In this document: positions 16,186-24,339 of the stretch, piece after piece
Layout of the letters: the number at the start of each line of letters is the position of its first letter
Numbering within the stretch: the first letter of the stretch is position 1
The notes under the pieces: generated by a model
Database searches by the model: none
Told to the model about the DNA's origin: nothing
The model's input: the letters and a program-made list of their open reading frames with translations, nothing else
Assembly: GCA_965656535.1 (NCBI GenBank)
Contig: CBFHKX010000001.1
Coordinates: 806,001 to 870,000 of the forward strand
From: Lishizhenia sp965656535
GTDB lineage: Bacteria > Bacteroidota > Bacteroidia > Flavobacteriales_D > Crocinitomicaceae
DNA length: 64,000 nucleotides
Direction: 5' to 3'
Translations under genes and position numbers: made by a program

Positions 16186-17580
16186 TTAGCTATTTGGACA
16201 AACAAATGCAGTTCTAGTTAAGTTTGTTTTTTTAATTGCACCATATCCGCCTGCAACATCAATAAGTTTCGTATAACCATTTTGTTTTAAAAGTGATATA
16301 GCGATTACGCTTCTGTAACCACCGGCACAATGAATGTGGTATGTTTTGTTTTTGTCTAGAACATTTAAATCAGTATTCATAAAATCAAGCGCATAATGAG
16401 CTGCTCCTTCTAAATGTTCAGCTTCCCATTCTCCCGGCTTACGCACATCAATTACGTTTGAAGATACATATACTTGCTCTAGTTCATCGGCAGAAATACT
16501 TGTAATGCTTTCTAGTTTTTTACCGGCGTTTACAGCAGTTTCAATACCGCCAGAAAGATAGCCCAAACAGTTGTTGTAGCCAACGCGGGCTAAACGCATT
16601 ACAGCTTCTTCCTCTTTGCCATCTGGACAAATTAAAACAATAGGCTGATTAATATCTTCGATAAGTGCTCCAACCCACATAGCAAAGGCTCCGTTTAGTC
16701 CAATAAATAACGCGTCTTTGAGCGCACCTTTTACATATTCGAATTGGGTTCTTACGTCTAAAATTAAAGCTCCACTGTCAACAGCGTGGTCAAATTCTTC
16801 TATTGTTAAGTTTTTTGTACCTTGATTAAGTACTTCATCTATACTCTTGTAGCCATTTTTATTCATCATGGCATTTTTTGGGAAGTATTGAGGAGGAGGT
16901 AAAATTCCAGTAGTTAATTCTTTTACAAACTCTTCTTTCGTCATATCTGCGCGCAGTGCATAGTTTGTTTCTTTCTGCTCTCCTAGTGTTCCAATTGTTT
17001 CAGAACTCATGTTTTTTCCGCAAGAAGATCCAGCTCCATGTCCGGGGTAAACAATCACGTCGTCTCCCAAAGGCATGATGCGGTTTCGTAACGAGTCAAA
17101 TAGTAAACCGGCTAAGTCTTCTTGTGTTAAATCCCCTTTAATGGCTAAATCTGGTCTGCCTACATCGCCCAAAAATAAAGTGTCTCCGGTGAAAATTGCC
17201 GTTTCCTTACCATTTTCATCTATTAATAAGTAGGTAGAAGACTCTGGTGTGTGACCAGGTGTATGTAAAACCTTTATTTTTACATTACCTACTTCAAATA
17301 CTTGATTATCCTCTGCTACTATTACTTCGTAGTTTGTTTTTGCTGTTGGGCCATAAACGATTTTTGCACCTGTTTTTTTTGCTAAATCAATATGTCCAGA
17401 AACAAAATCTGCATGGAAATGAGTTTCAAAAATATATTTGATGTTTGCGTTTGCTGCCTTTGCTTTTTCAGTGTAAGGTAATGTTTCTCTCATTGGATCA
17501 ATAATAGCTATTTCTCCTTCGCTTTCTATATAGTATGCTGCTTCAGCTAAACATTTTGTATAAAGTTGTTCTACTACCAT
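16186..17580 (-). CDS. Persulfide dioxygenase-rhodanese fusion, CstB-like
   Basis: A 464-residue three-domain protein. Residues 1-240 are a metallo-beta-lactamase fold of the ETHE1 type: H54, H56, D58 and H63 in THFHADFVSGH, then HTPGHTPESS, FTGDTLFLGDVGRPDL and YPGHGAGSSCGKN, which supply the mononuclear iron site. Two rhodanese domains follow, the first with Cys318 (LICPDGKE) and the second with the usual active-site loop at Cys418 (HCAGGYRS). The layout and length match staphylococcal CstB, which oxidises persulfides and makes thiosulfate. The likely role is detoxifying hydrogen sulfide or persulfides in the cytoplasm. No sulfide:quinone reductase is adjacent. The gene is monocistronic by its terminator. 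Confidence 0.9.
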   Translation of the reverse strand: MVVEQLYTKCLAEAAYYIESEGEIAIIDPMRETLPYTEKAKAANANIKYIFETHFHADFVSGHIDLAKKTGAKIVYGPTAKTNYEVIVAEDNQVFEVGNVKIKVLHTPGHTPESSTYLLIDENGKETAIFTGDTLFLGDVGRPDLAIKGDLTQEDLAGLLFDSLRNRIMPLGDDVIVYPGHGAGSSCGKNMSSETIGTLGEQKETNYALRADMTKEEFVKELTTGILPPPQYFPKNAMMNKNGYKSIDEVLNQGTKNLTIEEFDHAVDSGALILDVRTQFEYVKGALKDALFIGLNGAFAMWVGALIEDINQPIVLICPDGKEEEAVMRLARVGYNNCLGYLSGGIETAVNAGKKLESITSISADELEQVYVSSNVIDVRKPGEWEAEHLEGAAHYALDFMNTDLNVLDKNKTYHIHCAGGYRSVIAISLLKQNGYTKLIDVAGGYGAIKKTNLTRTAFVCPNS

Positions 17581-17684
17581 TTGGTATTACTTTTGTTAAT
17601 GAATTACAAAATTTGTCTTTTTTATCCGTACTAAAAAGAATAAAAGGATAATTTTATCGCTTTAAGACAAATCTTAACAAAATT

Positions 17685-18779
17685 ATGATGAATAGAATAG
17701 TATCAGTTTTAGCAATATTAACCATTGTTTTTTCGGGATTCGCAAAAGAAGGGAAACGTAAAGTTAAATTGGAAAAAGGTATTTATGCACAAATAGAAAC
17801 TTCTAAAGGAGATATTTTATTAAAGCTAGAAGAGGAAAAAGCTCCGTTAACGGTTGCCAATTTTATTGGTTTAGCAGAAGGTAAATTAACGGTTTTTGAT
17901 TCTATAAAAATTAAATCTCCATTCTATGATGGTTTAAAATTTCACCGAGTAATTAGTTCCTTTATGATTCAAGGCGGAGATCCCGACGGAAATGGCTCTG
18001 GTGGACCAGGCTACAAGTTTTGGGATGAAGCAGACAACGGTTTACCACATGATGGCCCTGGTGTTTTATCCATGGCAAATGCTGGACCAAATACAAATGG
18101 GAGTCAATTTTTTATCACCCACAAAGCAACACCTCACTTAAATGGAAGACACACTGTTTTCGGGAGAGTTATTGAAGGTCAGGCAGTTGTAGATCAAATA
18201 GAACAAGACGACTTAATTCTTACTATTAAAATTATTAGAAAAGGATTTAAAGCCAAGCGTTTTAAAGCTACAAAAGTTTTTGAAGAGGTATATAGGCAAA
18301 AAGAAGTAGAGGTATTAGCCGAACAAGAAAGATTAGCTGCTTTGAAATTTAAAGACGATATCAGAAAAGAAAACGCCGATAACTACTCAATTCCAGAATA
18401 TAAAAAGTACTTTTTTGATTTAGTAAAAGAAAGAGAGCCTAACGCAATTCAAACAGAATCAGGTTTAGTATATGTAATTAAAAAGAAACATAAAGGAGAC
18501 TTGATTAAAGAAAAAGATAACATTGCTTTACATTATATAGGAACACATTTATACGGAGGTAAATTTGATTCTTCTAGAGACAGAAACAGAACACTTGATT
18601 TTCAATATTTAGTAAATCCACTTATTTCTGGGTTTAATGAAGGTTTAGCTTTGACAGGACAGGAAGGAATGATAGATTTATATATTCCTTACTATTTGGC
18701 TTATGGCTCAAGTGCGGGTAGGATGCCAGCTTACTCAGATTTAGTTTTTGAAATTGAAATTATCTCAGTTAATGAATAA
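17685..18779 (+). CDS. Dual-family immunophilin: cyclophilin domain fused to FKBP domain
   Basis: A 364-residue exported peptidyl-prolyl isomerase with two unrelated catalytic domains. A signal peptide ends near residue 20 (IVFSGFA). The cyclophilin domain (about 32-195) keeps the catalytic Arg88 in FHRVI, MIQGGD and NTNGSQFFIT. At the position where human cyclophilin A has Trp121 it has His151 (PHLNGRHTVFG), the change associated with weak cyclosporin binding. A charged linker leads to an FKBP domain (about 265-364) with HYIGTHLYGGKFDSS and YLAYGSS, where the pocket Trp is replaced by Phe (ISGFNEGL). It probably helps fold envelope proteins. A terminator follows directly. Confidence 0.93.
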   Translation: MMNRIVSVLAILTIVFSGFAKEGKRKVKLEKGIYAQIETSKGDILLKLEEEKAPLTVANFIGLAEGKLTVFDSIKIKSPFYDGLKFHRVISSFMIQGGDPDGNGSGGPGYKFWDEADNGLPHDGPGVLSMANAGPNTNGSQFFITHKATPHLNGRHTVFGRVIEGQAVVDQIEQDDLILTIKIIRKGFKAKRFKATKVFEEVYRQKEVEVLAEQERLAALKFKDDIRKENADNYSIPEYKKYFFDLVKEREPNAIQTESGLVYVIKKKHKGDLIKEKDNIALHYIGTHLYGGKFDSSRDRNRTLDFQYLVNPLISGFNEGLALTGQEGMIDLYIPYYLAYGSSAGRMPAYSDLVFEIEIISVNE

Positions 18780-18797
18780 AAAATGAAGGTAATTCAG

Positions 18798-18830
18798 AAA
18801 AAAGGCTAACCGTGTTGTTAGCCTTTTTTT
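18798..18830 (+). terminator. Intrinsic terminator after the immunophilin gene
   Basis: A 13-base-pair stem (18798-18810 with 18817-18829) around a six-base loop, with the GC-rich core ggctaac/gttagcc and a T-run. It works mainly for the plus strand and separates this gene from the DUF5686 gene. Confidence 0.9.
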
Positions 18831-18859
18831 GTAAGGAAAAATTATAGTATGTTTATAAA

Positions 18860-21244
18860 GTGAAAAAGATAATTATACTGCTCGCTCTTTTCTGTACAAC
18901 ACTTCTATTTGGTCAAAACACCTACACAGTTATCGATCAAGACACAGAAACACCCATTGCTTTTGTTAAAGCAATAGATAATCTTAAAAATATATATTAT
19001 TCTGACATTGACGGGAATATAGAATTTCAAGAAAACACTAGGTTGGTAGAACTTCGGTTTTTTGGTTTTAGAGATACTTCTTACCAAATAATTTCAAATC
19101 AAAAAGATCGATTTTTACGCATGCAAACGGATGCTCAATCTTACGACGAAGTTGTAATTTTGCCAGGAGAAAATCCAGCCCACAGAATAATAAGAAACGT
19201 AATTGACAAGCGAAAAGAAAATCATCCGCTTAAAGAGCTCGGTTTCACTTGTTCTTTCTACAACAAATTTCTTGTAACTAATGCGGATGATTTTAATTTT
19301 GATACCACAAGAGCTAAAACGGAATCACAAAAAAATACCATAGAATTTTTCTCAAAGCAACACGTTTTTATTTCAGAAGCTACAGGAACCAAAACATTTT
19401 ACCCACCTGTTTATGAGAAAGACATTATTTCGTCCTATAAAACTTCAGGATTCAAAAATCCTATGTTTGCATCCATCGGAAACCAAATGCAAAGCTTTTC
19501 TTTTTACGATAATCAGTTTAGTATACTTGGTGATGACTATATAAACCCAATAGCAGAAGGTGGGTTAAGACGGTATTTGTTCATTTTAGAAGATACAACG
19601 GTGGTAAATTCCGACTCAACCTTTATTATCCGTTTCCAACCCAGAAAAGGAAAAAATTTTACAGGCCTCAAAGGTTTGCTTTATATCAATACCAACAATT
19701 GGGCAATCGAAAAAGTAATTGCAGAACCGTTTGAAGGAAAAACTATTGAAGTAAAAATCACACAAGAATATAAGTTTGTTAATGATAAAAAATGGTTTCC
19801 AGACAAGCTTAATGCCGAATTTTATTTAAACAATGTATCTATAAATGATAGTGCAAAAGTAGTTTTTAGAAACAGTATGTACACCTCTAATATTGATTTT
19901 GACATACCCAAACAAAAAGGTTTTAATGCTGTGAAACTAGAGGTAGAAGAAGAAGCAGTAGATAAAGTAGCAGTTTTAGATACGATGCGGGTTTCAAAAT
20001 TAACACCACGAGATACGCTTACTTATTTTAGAATAGATTCAATTTCCAAAGCAGAAAATATTGAAACAAAAGTAGAATTGATTTCTGCTCTTGCAGAAGG
20101 TAAAATCCCTTTGGGGTATATAAATCTTCCATTAGAGCGCTTGCTCGATTTTAATTTATTTGAAGGTTATAGAGTAGGACTTGGACTAGAATCGAGTGAT
20201 AAATTTTCTAAACATTTTAACGTAGGTGCGTATGCTGCTTATGGCTTTAGAGATAAAGAATGGAAATGGGGAGGATACAGCACGGTTAGCCTGTATAAAA
20301 AAAGGCAAATAGAACTCCATCTAAAATATAAGGAGGATGTAGAACTTAGAGCGGTTGATAAGTATTATAATAGAACCTTTGACTTAAGCACAAATGAGAT
20401 CTACAGAGATTTTTATATGAACCAAATGGAAAGACAGCGGTTGGGGGAAGTAATTGTTTCTGGTTTGCTTACTCCCAACTTTAAAATAAGTGTTTTTGGA
20501 AATTATCAAAGAAGATGGATGCTGGACGACTATGAATATCTACCTTCCAATCCATTTATATTTGCTATGCAAGATAATTTTGACCAAGCAATCGTTGGAG
20601 CAGAGGTGAATTGGAATATAAGAGAAAAGGTGATGTTGCTTGGTACGCGTCGTGTTAGCTTGGGCACGAAATTTCCAAGAATTAAATTTAAGTTCGAACA
20701 AGGAGTTACGAATGTTTTTGAGAGTAAATACGATTTTACACGTTTTAACTTACAACTAGAAGAAGATGTTTCCATACGAGGTTGGGGAAATCTGTTAGTA
20801 CTTTTAAACTCAGGAATTACAATTGGAGATACACCACTATCCTTTGCGCAACAACCGATTGGAACTGGAGGTAATTGGAATCTATCTGTTAAAAACTCTT
20901 TTGAAACAATGTTGCCTTCGGCTTTCTTCGCAGACAGAAAAACAGACTTATTTTTTAGATTTACCTTTAACAAGATTAAAACAAATTTTGAATGGACTAG
21001 TCCACAATTTGGAATACATACAGCTGTTGGATTTGGAGAGTTGTCTAACCGTGAAGCGCATAAAAATTTGGTATTTCAAGACTACAGTAAAGGGTATACA
21101 GAGTCTGGCTTAATTATAGATCATCTCTTGAACTTAGGTCTTACCGGATTAGGAGCGGGTGTTTTTTATCATTACGGGAATTATGCTACGCCATATGTAG
21201 ATCAGAATCTTACGTACAAATTAAGCTTTACAGTTAATTTATAA
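18860..21244 (+). CDS. DUF5686 / carboxypeptidase-regulatory-like outer-membrane protein
   Basis: A 794-residue protein. A signal peptide (MKKIIILLALFCTTLLFGQ) is followed by a carboxypeptidase D regulatory-like beta-sandwich (about 20-95, VIDQDTETPIAFVKAIDNL), as in the N-terminal extensions of Bacteroidetes outer-membrane receptors. The DUF5686 region follows. The C-terminal half (about 420-794) has alternating polar/aromatic strands such as FNVGAYAAYGF and KWGGYSTVSLYKKR and ends in YKLSFTVNL, typical of an outer-membrane beta-barrel. There is no TonB plug domain. The function of the family is not established. The start is GTG, 28 bases past the preceding terminator. Confidence 0.82.
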   Translation: MKKIIILLALFCTTLLFGQNTYTVIDQDTETPIAFVKAIDNLKNIYYSDIDGNIEFQENTRLVELRFFGFRDTSYQIISNQKDRFLRMQTDAQSYDEVVILPGENPAHRIIRNVIDKRKENHPLKELGFTCSFYNKFLVTNADDFNFDTTRAKTESQKNTIEFFSKQHVFISEATGTKTFYPPVYEKDIISSYKTSGFKNPMFASIGNQMQSFSFYDNQFSILGDDYINPIAEGGLRRYLFILEDTTVVNSDSTFIIRFQPRKGKNFTGLKGLLYINTNNWAIEKVIAEPFEGKTIEVKITQEYKFVNDKKWFPDKLNAEFYLNNVSINDSAKVVFRNSMYTSNIDFDIPKQKGFNAVKLEVEEEAVDKVAVLDTMRVSKLTPRDTLTYFRIDSISKAENIETKVELISALAEGKIPLGYINLPLERLLDFNLFEGYRVGLGLESSDKFSKHFNVGAYAAYGFRDKEWKWGGYSTVSLYKKRQIELHLKYKEDVELRAVDKYYNRTFDLSTNEIYRDFYMNQMERQRLGEVIVSGLLTPNFKISVFGNYQRRWMLDDYEYLPSNPFIFAMQDNFDQAIVGAEVNWNIREKVMLLGTRRVSLGTKFPRIKFKFEQGVTNVFESKYDFTRFNLQLEEDVSIRGWGNLLVLLNSGITIGDTPLSFAQQPIGTGGNWNLSVKNSFETMLPSAFFADRKTDLFFRFTFNKIKTNFEWTSPQFGIHTAVGFGELSNREAHKNLVFQDYSKGYTESGLIIDHLLNLGLTGLGAGVFYHYGNYATPYVDQNLTYKLSFTVNL

Positions 21245-21356
21245 CAGCAAGAAAAACGTCTAAGAATGACAAACCGTAAAGAAATTTGTGTTCTGCAAAC
21301 ACTTTAAAGTATTTTTTGTTTTGGTACACTAAGATTTTCTTTTCTTTGTTACGGTT

Positions 21357-22370
21357 ATGCTAAAAGATAATTTCAATATTGCCAAGCACCTTACTTTTAA
21401 GCGGGGTGTGAACTTGGCTAGACTCTATGTCTCTTATTTAAGGGCTAAACATTTTAAGTCGTTTAAAACGAAAAGCTTACCATTTGCTGCTAGTATAGAA
21501 CCAACAACAGCCTGTAATTTAGGGTGTCCTGAATGTCCAAGTGGGTTAAAGCAGTTTACCAGAGAAACGGGTAAAATAAAACTTGATGAGCACAAGCAGT
21601 TGCTGCGCAACATGGGTAAGCAACTCTTTTATATTAACTATTACTTTCAAGGAGAACCGTTTTTACATCCCGATTTTTTAGAACTAATAGCACAAGCTAA
21701 AAAGCATAAAATATATACAGCTACCAGTACAAATGCACATTTCATAAATAAAGAAAAAGCTAAAGAAATTGTAAATTCTGGACTAGATAGATTAATTATC
21801 TCTATTGATGGTTTAACGCAAGAAACCTACGAGAAATATAGAGTAAAAGGGAAGTTACATAAAGTAATTGAAGGCGCAAAAGCGATGGTAGAAGCGAAAA
21901 AAGAGCTCAAATCCAGTACTCCACATCTTATCTTTCAGTTTTTAGTTGTTAAACCAAACGAACACGAAATACCGCAAGTATTTGAATTGGCTAAAGAAAT
22001 GAATATTGATGAGGTTCGATTAAAAACAGCCCAACTTTATAATTTTGAAAATGGTAATGATTTAATGCCAGAGAATAAAAAATACAGCCGATACGTTAGA
22101 ACCAAAAATGGAACTTACAAATCCAAATACAAGCAAAAGAATAACTGCTGGCGCATGTGGAGCTCTACCGTTTTAACATGGGATGGAAAAGTGGTGCCGT
22201 GTTGTTTTGATAAAGATGCTCAGCACGTTCTGGGTTGTGCAACTTCAACACCCTTTAAACAAATCTGGAATTCAGAAAAATATTACGCTTTTAGAAAAGC
22301 CGTTTTCACCTCAAGAGAATCTATAGATATTTGTAAAAATTGTTCAGAGGGTACAAAAGTTTGGGCGTAG
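21357..22370 (+). CDS. Radical SAM/SPASM domain protein
   Basis: A 337-residue enzyme with the [4Fe-4S] motif CNLGCPEC (Cys-x3-Cys-x2-Cys, about residue 53) in a TIM-barrel radical SAM domain. Supporting marks are YFQGEPFLHPDF and LIISIDGLTQETYEKYR. The C-terminus is a SPASM-type auxiliary cluster domain with Cys in NNCWRMWSS, VVPCCFDKD, GCATSTPF and DICKNCSEG. SPASM proteins modify peptides, cofactors or sugars; no precursor peptide or partner enzyme is nearby, so the substrate is unknown. It stands alone between an outer-membrane protein gene and a DUF4139 gene; the promoter of the latter lies inside its last codons. Confidence 0.9.
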   Translation: MLKDNFNIAKHLTFKRGVNLARLYVSYLRAKHFKSFKTKSLPFAASIEPTTACNLGCPECPSGLKQFTRETGKIKLDEHKQLLRNMGKQLFYINYYFQGEPFLHPDFLELIAQAKKHKIYTATSTNAHFINKEKAKEIVNSGLDRLIISIDGLTQETYEKYRVKGKLHKVIEGAKAMVEAKKELKSSTPHLIFQFLVVKPNEHEIPQVFELAKEMNIDEVRLKTAQLYNFENGNDLMPENKKYSRYVRTKNGTYKSKYKQKNNCWRMWSSTVLTWDGKVVPCCFDKDAQHVLGCATSTPFKQIWNSEKYYAFRKAVFTSRESIDICKNCSEGTKVWA

Positions 22371-22391
22371 GTAAAACCTTGTGTATATTTG
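22360..22391 (+). promoter_or_regulatory. Promoter of the DUF4139 gene
   Basis: TTTG (22360-22363), 20 bases, then TATATTTG (22384-22391): a full match to the Bacteroidetes consensus. The start codon is 25 bases further on. The -33 part lies in the last codons of the radical SAM gene. Confidence 0.68.
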
Positions 22392-22416
22392 ACTGTATTT
22401 CACTTAAATATGTCAC

Positions 22417-24171
22417 ATGAAAAATAGTTTGTTTGCTTTCCTTTTCTTACCCTTATCATTCTTTGCTCAGTTAGAAAATAGAATAGAAGTTACCTCCGAC
22501 ATAAACGGGGTGAAATTGTATTTAACAGCTGGAGAAATTCAGCGCAATATTCAGGTAAATGTAAATGCAGGAAGAAATAGAATTGTTTTCAAAGGTATCT
22601 CAGCATATGCAGACCCACAAAGCATTCAGTTTAAAACAAACAACTCCGTTAACCTTGTTTCTACTTCAACAGAAATGGACTTCTTTGCGGGAGAAGCTTT
22701 TAATCCAAGAATAGTTGAATTAAGAGATAGTTTATCTTCTTTAAAAAGAGAAAATGATAAGCTTAATAATGATAAAAGAGCATACTTAGCAGAAAAAAGA
22801 CTTTTAGAATCCAACTATGATTTGGGCGGTAATTCAGAAAATGTATCAGTTGAAGAACTTGCAAAAGCAGCAGATTTTTACCGTTTACGCATGCGAGAAA
22901 TTGGATACAATCAAAGTTTACTCGACTACGATATAACTGATAATAAATTGGTTATTGGAAAGATTAAAAACGAACTCGCCCAACTTAACTTTAGAGAAAA
23001 TGAACGCAGTAATCAGATTGTGGTGTTATTAGACTCTGATAAAAAGCAAAAATTAGAGGTGGATTTAAGTTATATGGTATCTGATTGTGGGTGGACAGCA
23101 ACTTACGACTTATCTGCGGATAATTTAAATGATCCAATTTCCTTAAATTATAAAGCACAAGTGTTTAACAATACAGGAAATGATTGGCAAGAAGTTCAAC
23201 TTATACTCACAACTGGAGATCCAAATTTGAGTGCTTCTCATCCACAGTTAAGAACTTGGTTTTTCAATGAGAGTATGTCTAGATTAGATGGCTTGGGCAA
23301 ACAGAAAGAGTTGAAATTCAGTCAGAATAAAGACTACAGAACACAGGCTCAGTCAAACATTGAACAAATGAATCAGCGTGTTTACGAAGAGGTGGTATTA
23401 GATAAAGAAGGTGTTAAAAATAATGGATTTATAACGAACGGTAGTTTTAATTATTACAGTGATGATGCTTCTTTGGCTTCTCTTCAAATGAATCAAAAGC
23501 CAGTTGTAGAAACAAAAATGATAGAGATATCACAGCTGTCTTCAGAGTTTGTTATAGATATACCTTTTTCTGTTCCTGCAGATGCCAAGCCATATACAGT
23601 AGGAGTAAAAGACCTTACGCTGAATGCAGTATTTAGTCATATAGCCGTTCCTAAAATGGACAAAGGTGCGTTTCTTCTAGCAAAAGTAACAGGTTGGCAA
23701 GATTTGGATTTAATTCCTGGTCCTACCAATGTTTATTTCGGAGGAAATTACGTAGGAATATCTGAAATTAACACAAGAAATGTAAACGATACCTTAAACC
23801 TCTCCTTCGGAAGAGATAGTAAAGTTTTGGTTACAAGAGATTTGAAAAAAGAATTTACGCAAAGAAGCACGGTGGGTAACAATAGAAAAGATACCTATAC
23901 ATTTGAGATTACAATAAGAAACAACAGAGAGCAAACTACTGTTATCGATGTTTTTGATCAAATTCCTGTATCTAGAAATGGAGATATCAGTGTTAGTATT
24001 GGTACTATTTCAGAAGGTACTTTAACAGAGGAGAATGGAGAGGTAAAGTGGGATTTATCAGTTGCTCCTAACCAGGTTAAAACCGTTCAAATTTCTTTTA
24101 CTGTTAAATATCCTAAAGATTTTAATTTCACGGTTAAGCGATATAGAGCAGTGCAAAGTCCTAGATTTTAA
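22417..24171 (+). CDS. DUF4139/DUF4140 protein (mucoidy inhibitor MuiA-like)
   Basis: A 584-residue exported protein. A signal peptide (MKNSLFAFLFLPLSFFAQ) precedes a DUF4140 N-terminal beta domain (about 25-110, GVKLYLTAGEIQRN), a coiled-coil segment (about 105-185, LRDSLSSLKRENDKLNNDKR) and the DUF4139 domain (about 200-580, MVSDCGWTATYDLSADNL and near the end ITIRNNREQTTVIDVFDQ). The family is named for a Pseudomonas-type effect on mucoidy, but its biochemical role is unknown. It has its own promoter and a probable terminator. Confidence 0.88.
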   Translation: MKNSLFAFLFLPLSFFAQLENRIEVTSDINGVKLYLTAGEIQRNIQVNVNAGRNRIVFKGISAYADPQSIQFKTNNSVNLVSTSTEMDFFAGEAFNPRIVELRDSLSSLKRENDKLNNDKRAYLAEKRLLESNYDLGGNSENVSVEELAKAADFYRLRMREIGYNQSLLDYDITDNKLVIGKIKNELAQLNFRENERSNQIVVLLDSDKKQKLEVDLSYMVSDCGWTATYDLSADNLNDPISLNYKAQVFNNTGNDWQEVQLILTTGDPNLSASHPQLRTWFFNESMSRLDGLGKQKELKFSQNKDYRTQAQSNIEQMNQRVYEEVVLDKEGVKNNGFITNGSFNYYSDDASLASLQMNQKPVVETKMIEISQLSSEFVIDIPFSVPADAKPYTVGVKDLTLNAVFSHIAVPKMDKGAFLLAKVTGWQDLDLIPGPTNVYFGGNYVGISEINTRNVNDTLNLSFGRDSKVLVTRDLKKEFTQRSTVGNNRKDTYTFEITIRNNREQTTVIDVFDQIPVSRNGDISVSIGTISEGTLTEENGEVKWDLSVAPNQVKTVQISFTVKYPKDFNFTVKRYRAVQSPRF

Positions 24172-24200
24172 TCCTCTGTTTTAAGCGTAAATGTTTATTG

Positions 24201-24231
24201 AAAACGTACTGACTTTTACAAGTCGTTTTTT
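24201..24231 (+). terminator. Probable terminator after the DUF4139 gene
   Basis: A five-base-pair stem gactt/aagtc (24211-24215 with 24220-24224) is extended by aaaac/gtttt (24201-24205 with 24225-24229) across a five-base bulge and is followed by T residues. The bulge makes it weaker than the other terminators here. Confidence 0.45.
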
Positions 24232-24339
24232 AGGTCTAAAATAGTTGTCATATTTCAAGCTTTTCATCTTGTGTTAAAAAAAGTTAAGCATAAATTGATT
24301 AATAAATACTTACGTTAATTTCGAACAAATACTTTTCTA

